DNA from: Membranipora membranacea
Lineage: Eukaryota; Bryozoa; Gymnolaemata; Cheilostomatida; Membraniporidae
DNA: 64,000 bases
Direction: 5' to 3'
NCBI GenBank assembly: GCA_914767715.1
Contig: OU612068.1
Coordinates: 5,022,001-5,086,000, forward strand
The translations under genes and the position numbers were made by a program. The notes beneath the pieces are model-generated. The model was not told where the DNA came from. It did no database searches and saw nothing but the letters and a program-made list of their open reading frames with translations. This document shows, piece after piece, positions 47,801 to 60,800 of this stretch (its first letter is position 1; each line of letters starts with the position of its first letter).

Positions 47801-49411
47801 CGGAGAAGGCCTCCTGTCTCGGATCGTGTAATTGAAGGTGTGTAACTATGGCTTACATATACCCCCGTGAAATCACATATGTTGTTCTCCAGAAAACTGA
47901 ACTGATCCCTGAAGTCATAACATGGGTTCCCAGTAATCATTGCGCATTAAGTTGAATTTGCTGTTGTTATATGTTTTATACTGTGGTATAACGTCACGTC
48001 AGAACCGCCTCTTATAGAGCTTTTATGTCTTCATTCTTACAGATATTCAACTGAGAACATTCAGACAGCAGGATGTACAACAAGGAGAAGATCAGCTGAA
48101 GTCAGAAAGTGTCAGTAAAACCAACTCTACAAGCTCTAGTAAAGAAAACCAGGTCAAGGATAGACCACCGCCGCAGCCTAATCAGCTCAGACAGCCTCCA
48201 GTACATGTGGACACAAACGATTCCTCTGTTGAGCCATATTATGTTAAAGTTTTAAACACACAAACGCCGGTTCAGACACCTCCATATGTTCGACCTAGGC
48301 TATCTCTACTACCCTGTGATCGCAATAAAGATCATGAGCAGAATTCTAGTAAGTTGTCTCTCTCACATTTTCCACAATCCATAATGAAGGCCTGCACAGT
48401 AAATAATCACCTTTATGGTGGCATATCTTGTGATTGTGCTACGTTAAATGCAGATTTCGTTCACTACATATATTACCATGAACCATTCAAAGCCTTTGCA
48501 ACAAATGAAAATAAAAAAGCCAAGAAGGCAAGTCTTAAATTTTCAACTGTAAGCCATTTGGACATAACTCAAAGAAAATGTAAATTATAGTATTGCTTAG
48601 ACAAAAGAAGCTATTGTAGTACAAATTTATGAAAAAATTAAGCAAGCAAGACATTCTTAGATAAAGTTTCGACTCAAACTTTGTCAGAGAGGATGAAAAT
48701 CTGTAGTCACAGTTACTCAGGTACTCAAAGTAACTCTGCTACTCAAAGTCAGGCAACATAACTTTTATTTTGGTCTCCATTTTTACAGATATTCATCCAA
48801 CCATGAGCAGGCGGAAGGATGTAGAACAACAGAGAAAGGATTACCTGAATGAAGAAAGTGTGGGTGAAACTAGAGAAACATCCTGGAGCAAAGAAAACCT
48901 GATTGAAGCTAGAACATCACCGTCGCTGCCAGATCAGCACAGACAGCCTCGGGTACACAAGCACTCAAACGATTCCTCTGTTGAGCCATACTATGTGGAA
49001 GTTTTGGATCATATAGATAGGTTAACAAACACACAAACATTGGTTACAAAGCCTCCTTATGTTCGGCCTAGGTTATGTCTCCCGCATCGTGAACTCAGCT
49101 CAGAGATTTTAGATCTCAAACAGCACTATAGTAAGTTCTCTCCTCCGAATTCTCCTGGGATGCGTAAAGCTGGCTCTTGCAGTAAGAAATCACCTTATAG
49201 CGACATTGTGCGTGTTTCCCCTGAGCATAGTGCAGACTACGATCACTATTCCTACGCCCACAAACAACCAAAAGCCTCAGACACGAAAGGAAACCACGAA
49301 GACAACAATCAAAACATCTCTAATCCACAACCAGAAATTGTTTTTACCATTACTTCTGAGAAAACAGAAATTAAAGTGTGGCCAAAACAAAAGAAAGAAA
49401 CACTCAATTAA
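44818..49411 (+). pseudogene. Receptor gene 2 of module C, likely non-functional
   Basis: Exons correspond one to one with the intact gene at 8853-4846: 44818-44885 (signal-like), 46044-46937 (ectodomain), 47208-47303, 47667-47837 (TM, AVVVLAVGVSIAFVSL then KKKKRR), 48043-48348 and 48789-49411 (tail, both with EPYYV and PPYVRPRL). Three defects: one extra base near 46780 puts a TAG after NINKGSG although the sequence beyond stays conserved in another frame; the ectodomain donor is GC (TGCTG|GCAAGT); and the next exon has lost its donor (GTTG|GTGAGA in module A, GTTTATCGAGA here). The tail exons remain open and similar, so decay is recent, or alternative transcripts preserve them. A sequencing error could explain the frameshift alone but not the lost donor. 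Confidence 0.7.
47578..47591. repeat. Poly-C run of 14
   Basis: Fourteen consecutive C in the intron before the TM exon. Comparable runs lie at 32076-32085 and 58622-58633. Confidence 0.9.
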
Positions 49412-49821
49412 TATTTGACATAAACATGTTTTAAGTGCAATGCAAGCAAACAGAAAGTCGAAGTATACTTGTAAGGCATTCAAATCTTTTTACTTTATAT
49501 CGTTTTTTTATAATCATAAATGAAACTATATCTATCTTTGTTTCCCTGCGCAAATAGCTTTATAATACCAAAGATGTTTGATTGTCAGCATTGTTTTTTT
49601 AGCTTGCCGATCACTCTCAGGTTATTTTGACACCTCTCACAATACCTTTACATTTAATCACTTTCCTCTTGTTTCATCTTTCCTTACATTTCAATTGATT
49701 TTATAAATTTAATTACTATAATATCTATTTTTTTCTATCATTATAATCAAGTCAATACAATATCATTATCGAAAATAGGTAATGAAATTCCGTTGTAAAA
49801 ATTAGATCAGATCTTGCGCTT

Positions 49822-52305
49822 TCATTTTGGATAAAGGACAAGTCTTTTCTTCAAAGTTGATCTAATTTCGGGTGTTTGTGCTTCACCAAATTTCATATTC
49901 ATTCTTGTGAGTGCCCGAGAGTGCATGTCATAGACATCAGACTTGCCATCCGCATGTCTGAATTCTTCAGCGATCGCACTTGTGTAAGCCCTGCGCTTAG
50001 CATATCCACCTCTCATGGTGGCTAGCAACAGGACCGTGTGCGACCTGTCAAGGACGATGTGGGTTTCATCTTTTGGAGAGGCACGCATTGCCATATCGCA
50101 TTCTCTAGAATAAGGTCTGAATTCCTCTGTTTGTTGACAAGCTTGCACCAATATTACCTGAGGAAAAGAAGTTGAGTAGGTATTATGAGCAAATTTTACC
50201 ATTACCGACTTTCATTGCACATTAATTTATTAATTGAGGTTTTCTACAAATTGAATAACCTAATCTTGTAAGAGCAAAGTATTCTCAACAAAATGTAGAG
50301 AGTTTACATACTCTTACCAGAGGTATATGTGCAGGAATTGCTCGTGAAAATTTGAGCAAAATGTCATTTATTACTATAGAGCCATCGACATCTTCACACT
50401 TCAGCAAGCCGGCGTACCCATGTGACATAATGCACACCACTAGTAGTGAGCAATCTTCGATCGATCTCAGCCCATCATCGATAAGTTTGCTCAGTGAAAA
50501 TTTGGTTGTCCACATCTCCTGCATCACCTGACACCCAATTGCTTTTAGACCAATGTGAAGGTCATCGGCTTCTTGGGTGGCTCCATCTCGAGATGTCGGA
50601 TTGTACAGAATGAGTCCATGTCGCTGGGTCTTACACTCATAAACTAACTCTTCTGAGGTACCTACAAGTTAAACCACGGCATTAGTCAAATCTGTAACTA
50701 TACTAGTAAGACTTCAATCCAATTGGTTGCACTGCATTTCAAGTTGCTCCCATTCTGCTGGTAAGGGGGCACGACTCCAAATGCAGACAAACTGACTCCA
50801 GGGAGTTTGGGACCGAAACTCCCTGCTGACTCCAACTTGCATGGAGTTAGAGTTGTTCTAAACAACCTGGTTTAAGTGAAACTATGGTTTGTTTCTTATT
50901 TGATTGACCCTTCCAGTTGCGCTTCATAGAACAGGCCAACTCCAAAACTTTGGAGAGAGCTGTTTGGCGTTAGTTGTTTAATGACATGATGGTCATTTAA
51001 GAAGTTAGTTTTCAGATGTAAAACTTTCTTTTTCGTTGTTAAAAATTTATTGAAGTGATGACAAACCTCCATTCACACTCCATATCCGCTGAAGCAGTGC
51101 CAGGAGACAAATTGCTACTACTGAAAGGACGAAGTAATACCAAGGTGTGCTTGGGCTATTCTCAAGTTCGATTCCAGCTTCTTTATCCAACTGAGTGTCG
51201 TTTTGCACGACATCTTCTTCTACAAAGAAGAATGAAGTGGATCAAATTAATTGGTTATGAAATGAACACAATTACAAAAGAAATGTGTGTTCTGGAAATG
51301 TAATGAGTAAATGAATACCTTTAAAAAACGAGCTTTTGAATGGTTGAAAACACAGAAGCTTTGATATGGAGGTACTTACCACTGATGGTTCTGATAGCAC
51401 CAGATTCACCTATGTATATTGTTCCATTGATCAAGCATAATGACTGCGGATACCAAAGCTGGCAGGTGGACAACTCGCCATCTATGTGTCCTCTATGGCC
51501 AGAGCATTTAGAGATTCCTGACTTGCTGGTGAGATTTAATACCCTGAGTAGGTGATTGTAGCTATCAGCAACTATCAGCACGTCGTTACTGATGAGTGTC
51601 AGTTCTTTAGGGTGATAAAATTGAATTTCATCAAACAAATTATCTTGAAACCCAGCCGACGATGAGCCTGTTACTTGGGATAGGCTCTTAGTTTTGTAGT
51701 CATACTTTGTGACACCATGTCGGAAAGTGAGATAGATATCTCCGGTATTGTTCTCCTGTAACATACCTTGATATGTTTCTGTGCTTGCGTCGTTCTTGTA
51801 AAGGGTCATCACAACCCTCGTTTTTATATTAATAGTGCGCAAGGCTCGATTTCCACGATCCGTGACTATCAATGTTGTGAGGTCTTTCACATCTGTGATG
51901 ATAGACCTTGGACTACTGAATAAAGATGCATTGCCGTCAGCATAACCTCCGCTTGTACACACTCCTGCATACAATTTGGTTTGAATAGTTGTTCTACTCA
52001 AAGTACGAATGCAGTGATTCCTTGTATCAAGGACAATAATCTTTGAAGGAAGCAGCTGATGAAATCCAGCAATTATATTGAATCTTGCCTCTGTACCCAC
52101 GCCTTCGACATAACCGTCTTCTAATGAGGACCCAGCGATGGTATTCACAGACTTGTCATGCACATTGATTGTCTTGAGTGAGTGTTGATCAGCAAATAGG
52201 ATGTTTCCGGTCTCATACAAATCCGCCTCCATGTGATAAACAATTCCATCTGTATTGATAAGTGTCGATATTTCATGATTGTGGGTTGGTTTTCTGTTTT
52301 TCCCA
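49822..52305 (-). CDS. Transmembrane NHL-propeller caspase
   Basis: Four exons join exactly in phase: 52305-51380, 51219-51067, 50661-50318 and 50157-49822, about 585 residues. Exon 1 (308 codons) is an NHL beta-propeller with blades VLDTRNHCIRTLSR, VTDRGNRALRTINI and VADSYNHLLRVLNL, plus N-glycosylation sites. Exon 2 encodes one helix, YYFVLSVVAICLLALL, preceded by an acidic linker and followed by QRIW. Exons 3-4 are a caspase domain: RHGLILYN opening strand, an SR before the alpha-1 region, LLVVCIMSHGYAG with the catalytic His, IPLVILVQACQQ with the catalytic Cys split by the last intron, and a p10 part, LLATMRGGYAKRR. The QACxG glycine is Gln here. By family knowledge it should be a cysteine protease cutting after Asp, tethered on the cytosolic face under an extracellular sensor; that role is inferred. 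Exon 1 starts with one base of a codon, so at least one 5' exon is missing. A signal-like exon at 52981-53100 (CIPYGIILILASSCVHAV, GTAAGT donor) is the obvious candidate, but its phase does not fit directly. The gene is tail to tail with module C gene 2, 410 bases between stops. Confidence 0.85.
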
Positions 52306-52980
52306 CTATAAGCAAGAAGATCTTAAATAATTTACATAAACATACTATGATTGGGTTATAGGGGACTCCATTTACAATTATGGTTGGGTTTTAGGGGACT
52401 TTTAGGGATTGTGAACATTTAACGATTCTGTACTAATTTTTCAAAAAAAGTGATCTTATTTGGAACATACTGGATATTAACTGATCATACTATATACACA
52501 AAACGATGTAAAATGAACCTCTATTTCCTGAGTTGGGACGAAAGCTTACGCTGCGCATGTCAACAGGGCTTATTCACAGGTTTCAACAATCAATTAGACC
52601 AAGGAGTAAAAGACATTTACTCCTTGATAGACATACCTTGTTTCACAAATGAATGCTACTCCAATAAAAAGACTGAGAAGTAAACACGATACCTTTTCCT
52701 ACAACAACGATTGACACTTGAGAAGATTCCTATCCGAGTGACTGTGTCAGAAATGAAGTGCGCAATTCAACAACAGTCTATGGGTAACACCAGTAGCCTA
52801 CTTAATATATCTTGGTAGCACTCATTAGTGTAACTGTAATCTACTTCATGAATGAACTGTGGAAGTTGTATGTTGTGAGTTAAGAGGGTTCAGTGAACTG
52901 GTTGGTGACGTGTAATTGCAGCAGCAATTTGTAACTATGAGATCAAAATTAGTAGATGAGATGTTGTATGAAAAACTTAC

Positions 52981-53100
52981 CATCATGGTCAGTCAATACC
53001 CTGTAGTCATAATGAATTACCGCATGAACGCAACTACTAGCAAGGATTAGTATTATACCGTATGGGATGCAACTTGCAGTAACAAATCCTGCGTTGAACG
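52981..53100 (-). CDS. Candidate signal-peptide exon of the NHL-caspase gene
   Basis: The minus strand reads GFVTASCIPYGIILILASS then CVHAVIHYDYRVLTDHD and a good donor (GATG|GTAAGT). The hydrophobic core and small residues before VIHYD look like a secretory signal. No in-frame ATG follows the upstream TGA, and the exon ends in phase 1 while the NHL exon needs phase 2. Either a small exon lies between them or this exon is not used as drawn. Confidence 0.35.
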
Positions 53101-54849
53101 GTTTTATGAACAGCTTAGATAATAACCATCATTCTAAGCATAGACAAAACGCACATGTCTATTATTATATTATTATATGGTCCTAAGTCACATCTGTCAT
53201 ACATCACTGAGCATGATTTTATCAGCTGTGGTTGAAGTTATGTTATCAAAGCCACCTAAGTTTCGTCATACTTGCGGTCAAATCTTAACAACAATAATAT
53301 TCGAAGCTAAAATTACGTCGGAAGCTAAACAAAATTTCATGATTATCACAACAACAGATGAATCATAGCTGCGTGAATCGAGAAAAAATAGATGAAACGC
53401 ACACTATGTTAGTAGAAATCCCTTGTCATAAAATTGTAATATAGAATGTTCAAATAAAAGCTCAGCTTTTATATAGCGCGCGTGTGAGGTTAGAGATGTG
53501 CTTCAGCTCTTCAACAGGGAAACTCAAATAAGATGATCAGTATAGGATAGGGCTTTATACTTATAGCGCCCGCCCCTACGCCCGTTCACAATTTGTAATT
53601 TTTACCTATTATTTCGGTGAACAATTCTTCTTTCCAGCAAGTCTTTCCAACAGACTACCTTCGCCTACATTGCTGGCATAATTCAATTCTATGGAAATAT
53701 GGCATGCGTTGCAGGGCATTTATATAATACATAATAATAGGGGCTAGACGAGATCAAGTATGGTTCAATTTGCCTGCAATTGGATTTTATAGCTGTAAAA
53801 TTAGAACAACTGGAATGGGAATGTGTGCAAATTGGATCACACTTGATCTAGGCTAGCCTGTCAGTCATTGTACGCATGTATAGCATGTCAAAGAGTATCA
53901 TTCGACCCTAGAGGAGTAAAGAATTCACAGGAGGAAAAGTTCACAATGTTTGAAACAGTGAATTGTTGTTGCTAGCGTTTACAAACCCTCTCAATATTAT
54001 ATAAGCCCCCAGTTGTTGCAAGCTAACATTACATCATCATACCCAAATTAGCTAAATAAAATGTAGCTAAAATTTAGTCCTCTAGAGTATCCTACAACAA
54101 GTCTTGACTAACCCTTTGACAGGCTTTCTTGCTTCAAACAGCCTTTTGTGTGTATTTTGCTATCATCATACTATCAACTCAAAACCACGATACCAAACAT
54201 TTGCAATATCCCTCCGCTACACAGAGGATACAAACTTGTTCTACAGGTAAAGGGCATCAGCCTTTTATATGGATCGTTCTTTGGTGCAAAACCAGGAACT
54301 ATTTCTTGCAAACAATGGGAATGAAAGATATGAGATTCTTTGTGATTTGGTTTTCAGTAAAAATAAAAGTTAACTGAGTAAAAATGGTTTAATTGTTTTG
54401 TCCACATTAAGCAATACTGGATCTACCCCAAATTTTGTAGTTTTTAGGGTAGCTCTGACTGTATATGAGACTAACTAAATAAACATGTCAAAAAAAGGGG
54501 ATAATTTCTATATCATTGTAGGTCAGAGGTAAAAGGCTACAAGGAAAGCACAGGCAACAACAAACAAATACTAGATTGACAAACATTGATAATGACATGG
54601 AAACTGAAAAAAAAATAGAACTTTCATGTATTTGGAAAATATTGAGTCTTGCACTTATAACGTCAAAGCCTTTCCCCAAAACATCCCTGGATAGTTACCT
54701 CAACCCTCAACCCTGGCTATTTACATCAAATGGGTGAATATTAGTTGGTGCTGGCAAATTGTAATGTTTTGTCACCAAAAAGCATGAATGGCATGGAAAT
54801 TTTAGTCTAAAAAGTTTAAGCAGTTAAACTCAGAGATAGATATCATATA
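53101..54849. other. Intergenic region between NHL-caspase 5' side and MMUT 3' end
   Basis: No exon is supported. An inverted-repeat element lies at 53755-53862 (GATCAAGTATGGTTCAATTT with AAATTGGATCACACTTGATC), of the same family as 16631-16747. The promoter of the caspase gene should be here, but I recognise no element in it. Confidence 0.5.
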
Positions 54850-57800
54850 CTAGGCTGCTGCCTCATTGTCAGGCAGCAAGCTATCTATACAATCTACGAC
54901 TTTGACTGCGGCGTCAGTTACTTTAGTACCGGGACCAAACACCAGATGAACGCCTGTCTCATATAAGAATTCATAATCCTGTGCTGGTATCACTCCTCCG
55001 ACAACAATAACCAAATCGCTGCAAAATAACATAGCATTATAATTTGAGGGTAATAAATGGGTCGAAGTTATCCCCTCAACCTCAGTGAGAGCACAACTCA
55101 TGATAATGATTAGTTGCAAGATAGTTGAGAAAATATACTTATAGAACTTTGACGATTAGTTAAGATCTTTGAAATCAATCATGATATGGGAGACTATGAT
55201 TATGATCATAGGCAACAGTAAAATCATCATAATTGTTGTGAGCATCCTCTACATAACTCTTTCAATTCAGATGTATTATATATACTCACTCTCTACCCTT
55301 CTCTTTGAGTGATTTAATGACTTCAGGTACGAGAGTTTTGTGACCCGCTGCCAGGGTACTAATACCGACAGCGTGTACATCAGCATCTACTGCCTGCTGA
55401 GCTACCTCCTCAGGTGTCTACAATTATATGGAGAATCATGGATCAGTGATTTATAAACTAATATGTGTTGGCTCATCATGGAGGTGTACCCACATATTAT
55501 TACAAAGTTATTGTTATTATTCATATTTATATTTGTTTAGTATTATTATCCGTAGATATATTAAGGGTAGTGTTACCGTTGCTGAAGAAATGAACACAAT
55601 TTATGGATCAACATTGCACCATAAAGTAGTGAAATTGCCACACATTTGAACTTTGTGCAGCGGAAACTTGAAAATCTGTGTCATGCAAATAGCCAGTAAC
55701 AGAATGATATTTGTTGTGTAAAAAGCTGTCATCAACGATATCATGACTGTAAACAGAGACTGCTTGCAACTGGCCATATTGAACATGTGGGTTATTTAAT
55801 TTTTCATGAGCTAGAAGTGCTAGGCTTATAGGCAGTGAATAATTTCTTTTGAAACAGTTGACACTTACAGAGAAAAGTGGGCCGATATCAACATCAAATC
55901 CCATATCAGAAAAACCTGAGGCTATCACTTTAGCCCCTCTGTCATGTCCGTCCTGACCAGTCTTAGCTACGAGTATACGAGGTCGTCTCCCCTCCTTCTC
56001 CTGAAATGCCTGAAAGTAATAAAGTATATTTGATAAGAAGAAATAAAACATAATAAATTGCTATTTAAAAAAGGTCTATAATTACTCAAAAAAAGCAAGT
56101 GGGTACAGAGGGCTACAAGGCAACTGGGATGTACTGAAAAGAGTATTATTCACATCAGAATTTGACCTTTTTTCAACAAAATTATAGCTGGGTATAGAAA
56201 AATTAGCTGATTGTAACATATACACTATGTACTAAATGCTTAAGTCTCGAAGGAGCTGTACAAAAATAATAATTTTTTTTTTGTTGATAATCTTGACATG
56301 GCTTCAAAGTTCCTACACTGAACAATAAAATGAGCCACTGCACTCAATCTGACGCATACACCCCAACCATGCCACGCTCATTCTGCGCATGCTCAGCTCT
56401 GGGCATGAGCTGATCTCTGCAAAATTGAGTCTCGGAATTCCGAAGCCATCTGATTGGCTACCTGCTCTGGTGACATACTCCCCAAAGCGTGCGGATTTGT
56501 TATTAATAGTTATCCTCTCTTGTCATTATTAGCTGATTTTGATTGACAGTTTATGCAGGGGATATCCCATTTCCCCTTTCCAAAGTTGCATTCAGAACCC
56601 AAACTAAACTCATTGCTCTTGCACATGCGCAAATTCAAGTCACGTATGATGCATACTTAGCATTACGACACCTGCTTTGTGGTAATGATAGCCTAGTTTA
56701 TCAGTGATCTACATGCCCAGTCAGATCACGAGAGTCAGTATGTGCCACGCTACACATATTGTCTTTGACGAGACTTTTAAGTGCAAGCTTTACTGGGGAA
56801 GGAAGAAGAAACTGCCATCAAATGCTTTGCTAAAACAGAAAGGATGGCACAGTCTAAGTGGGACAAACCTTGACTCTTTGAATAACTTTCTCAATCTCAT
56901 CAGACTGGCCGTACTCAGAACTGTAAGCTCCGCTCACCATCCGGTCCACAGCTACATGTCTACCCCAGATCTGCAACACAACCACAAGTTTGTAATAACA
57001 TTGACTTTACAGAATCTTGAAAGTATGACATTTCCATGTCCCCCTTGTGTACAAGAAACGAGCCTTGTTTGGGGTCTGGAATCAAACTTGAAATGTACTG
57101 AGTCTGCTTCGAACAGCCAACACGACACACAACAGGAAAATCACTCAATGAGTATCACTCAAAAAAAGGATGACTTGGAGCTTCTCACCTGCTCCATAGC
57201 GATAGTTATCTCACCAACAGAACACCTAGCCCTAGCAGCATTCACAGCTAACTCCAGCAAGTTCTCTGATTTTTGATTTTGTTTCTTTGCTTCACAACTT
57301 TCTGTTATCGCTCTGAGAGCTGCTTCAGCCTGAATACGGAACAGAGAGAACTGCAGATACATCAATCACCAATAAATCTTCAATGAATTCTCACAAGTCT
57401 GGAGTTGTGCTCTAAGATGAAATGTGGGACCAACTCTAAATATTGCACATATTGTCCAGCTTACTAGACCTTACTATATTCTTATCAGATACAAAGTGCT
57501 TTGAAACCCTATGGTATACAGTATATTGATATTAAGATGCCTGGTGGTGATCGAACTCAGGCTACATAAACAAGTACATAAAGTGTGATCAGTAATTCAA
57601 CATTGCCGTAATCTCCTAATTCACCCATTTGACAATAAACTGGAAGCTGGTATTGTTTCATCTACCACATAGCCCATAGTGATCGATACAATAGATGCCT
57701 AATCAGTTTTGCGGTTTTCGTTATTACTGGTTGACCACCATCAGTGGTAGGGATAGCCTGTTATCTTAATGAATTTCAATGCCCAGATAAAAATCCTGTA

Positions 57801-60800
57801 ACACCAGAATGATAGTAAGGATATGCGGGTTAGTTTTTCAGCTAGTCCATCTAAGTCCATTCTTGAAAAAACCCTCCCACTAATTTCTTATATACAGGTG
57901 ATCGGCGAAAAGTGGCACGACTCCGAAGAGAGGTCTATGTTTCTATTTAGCTCTATTTCTATGACGTAGCCCTATAATACGACCCTTACCTTCAGTGGGT
58001 CTCTGTTTGCCTTGAGTGCTGTGAGTTTTTTAATCTGTGAGTCTAGTACCATTGTATTATCTACAACTCTAACTTCAACAGGATCCTCGTGGTCAAGTCT
58101 GAATTTATTAACTCCAACAATCGTTTCTGAAACACACGCAGCAAACTTAACAACTCAAATTAGAAGGAGATATAAAAAAAAGGTCAGCAGCCGTGATCGT
58201 ATTCTTGTTCACCATCAAAGATTATGAAGATGATGAAATGAAAAAAGGTCATTTTTACAAAAACAGTTTACATTTAATTAACACATACCAGATCCAGAGT
58301 CTATTCTAGCTTGTCGTCTGGCAGCACATTCCTCTATTCTTAGTTTAGGCATTCCGGCAGCGACTGCTTTAGCCATACCACCCAGGCTCTCAACCTAAAT
58401 AACAAATCAGGATATCACAGTTCTATCTTCTGCTACCTTGACTAGACAGTCAGATTGATTTTTAACGTGACATTTAGTCAAATAAGTGTTGTTTTAAAAA
58501 TCAGAAAACTGTCACAAACTAATATTTAGCACCAGCCATCGGTAAAAAGCCCCTTGAAGTAAGGCTTGTCAGTAGCAATTGTCAAATTTTGTAACATCAC
58601 TGAAAATTACGTAGTCTGAGACCCCCCCCCCCCACCCTAGACTCATGCAACCACCAGACTGCTGACTCACCTCTTCGATGACTTCTAATGCAGCATCATG
58701 AATCATATCAGTAAGAGATTCCATCATATATGAGCCGCCCCAAGGATCAGCAACCTGGAAGTAATAACTCAAATATTGGAGGAATGGATGTTAATTAAAA
58801 GTCAACTCTTGAGCGTATAATAATAAGCTAATCTACTTTATATATCTCATTATTTTTAGACAGAAATCCCTCCGAGGCTCTAACACATGGGAGAGCAGAG
58901 CATAGAAGTCAACAAGTTACTTTTTAACTACTCTGTTATCTGTAAACTTTCTAGAAAACCTCTTTAAACAAATAAATAATAAACAAACCTTTGGGATTCC
59001 AGACTCTTCTTGTAATATAATCTGTGTATTCCTGGCTATCCTGGCAGCAAAGTCTGAAGGTAAAGCTATCGCCTCATCGAATGAGTTAGTGTGTAGAGAT
59101 TGTGTGCCTCCAAAAACTGCAGCCATAGCCTCCACTGTAGTTCTGATAAGAGAAATAATCGTATATCATGTCTACGGTAATAAGAGTCACAAAACATAAT
59201 ATACTGCTCAGGGCTTGTGACAAATCTTTTTGGTAATTTTGAATTTTTTGTTGCAACGCCTTCAACTGTCAATACTCATTTATCCCAGAATTTTTTTGGC
59301 GAGTTAATACAATAGGAGTCATTTATGTATTTACTATTCGAGTCATTCACAGTGTCATTGCCAAGTTCATCACCTGCAGCAATGTGGAAAAAATAATAAA
59401 ACTACAGATAGAAAGAAACATATTAAATACTAAAATTTACGTTGTAGTTACGTATTTTTGAAAATTTTGAGAAAATTACTGTTTCTCAGATTGAACATAA
59501 ACTACTGCTGCAACTGAGCATAAAAATTTCAAGCTTTATACTTCTTTTTTTCAAGTTTATACTGTTCTCTCATACCATAGTATGTATACCTGATGATATT
59601 GTTGTATGGGTCTTGTTCAGTTAATGACCAGCCTGATGTCTGTGAGTGAGTTCTCAGTAATAGAGACTTAGGATTCTGAGGATTGAAGAATTTCTTCATC
59701 AGAGTAGCCCACAATCTACGAGCTGCTCTCATCTTTGCTATTTCCTGGTATAAAACAAATCATATAAAAACGTCTTAGCTTGTCAACGATATTTTTAATT
59801 ACCGACTCGTTTTAGACATATTACATTCATAAGCAAATAAATAAGACACCAAGTTGCTTTGCAAGTGCTTCATTCAAATGAAAACTCCCTCAGCCTAATT
59901 TTTGCAATAAAACAAGAGATTGAACCATTGGTATGTAACATGTAGCAATAATAGTTATAACTGTTTGAGAAATGTCACCAAGTGAACATTCGGCGACTGC
60001 TGTCCACTGGAGTTTATTTGTTTTCATGACTTACCATGTAAAAATTCATACCAACTCCCCAAAAGAATGATAGTCGAGGGGCAAACTGATCAATATCTAA
60101 ACCAGCGTCTAAACCTGCAACAAAAACACAACTTCGGAGTTATCCTCTAACAGAATGTGTGGTGCATAGAGGGGTATAGCCTGTCTTGACAAGCTTTGTC
60201 CCCCCCCCCCCCCCCCCACCGAACAAAGCTTGTCAAGACAGGCTAAGAGGGGTAGGAGTGAGTCAGGGAAGTCCGAACTGACTATTCAGTATGACTTGCC
60301 TTTCTGATAAACAAGTAGTGAGCTCTATTCATCCCTGATACAGTTTACATATATGCAAAGAAACCTGCGTAAAATATTTCATAAGACTGCTCTGCAATAT
60401 CAGTCGCCGGGTTGCCGTCGGTGGGGGCAAAAGTCTGGGGGGCTCAGACTAGTCATAATGATAATACCAATGACTGTGATCCAAGATGAATCGATGAAAC
60501 AGTTTTATATATTTTCCTTGAATAAGAAATTATTAATTATACCTGTTCTACAATATTGTATACCGTCAGCTATAGTAAAAGCCATCTCTATAACGGCATC
60601 AGCACCTGCCTCTTGCATGTGATATCCTGATATCGATATAGAATTGAACTTTGGCATTTCCTACAACAGTACGCATGAGTCATCACCAAGGCTATCAGAT
60701 TCTGATTATCAGTATTACAGTGGCCAGATGAAAGCCGAGTAAAATAACACCAAGAATAATCAGATGAATATAGTTGGGTAGTATGCTAAATACCTCAAAT

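Noticed and set aside
56704-57276. 190-codon open frame on the plus strand
   Set aside because: It is antisense to MMUT exons 14 and 15 and spans the intron between them; the minus-strand reading is a conserved enzyme with matching splice sites.
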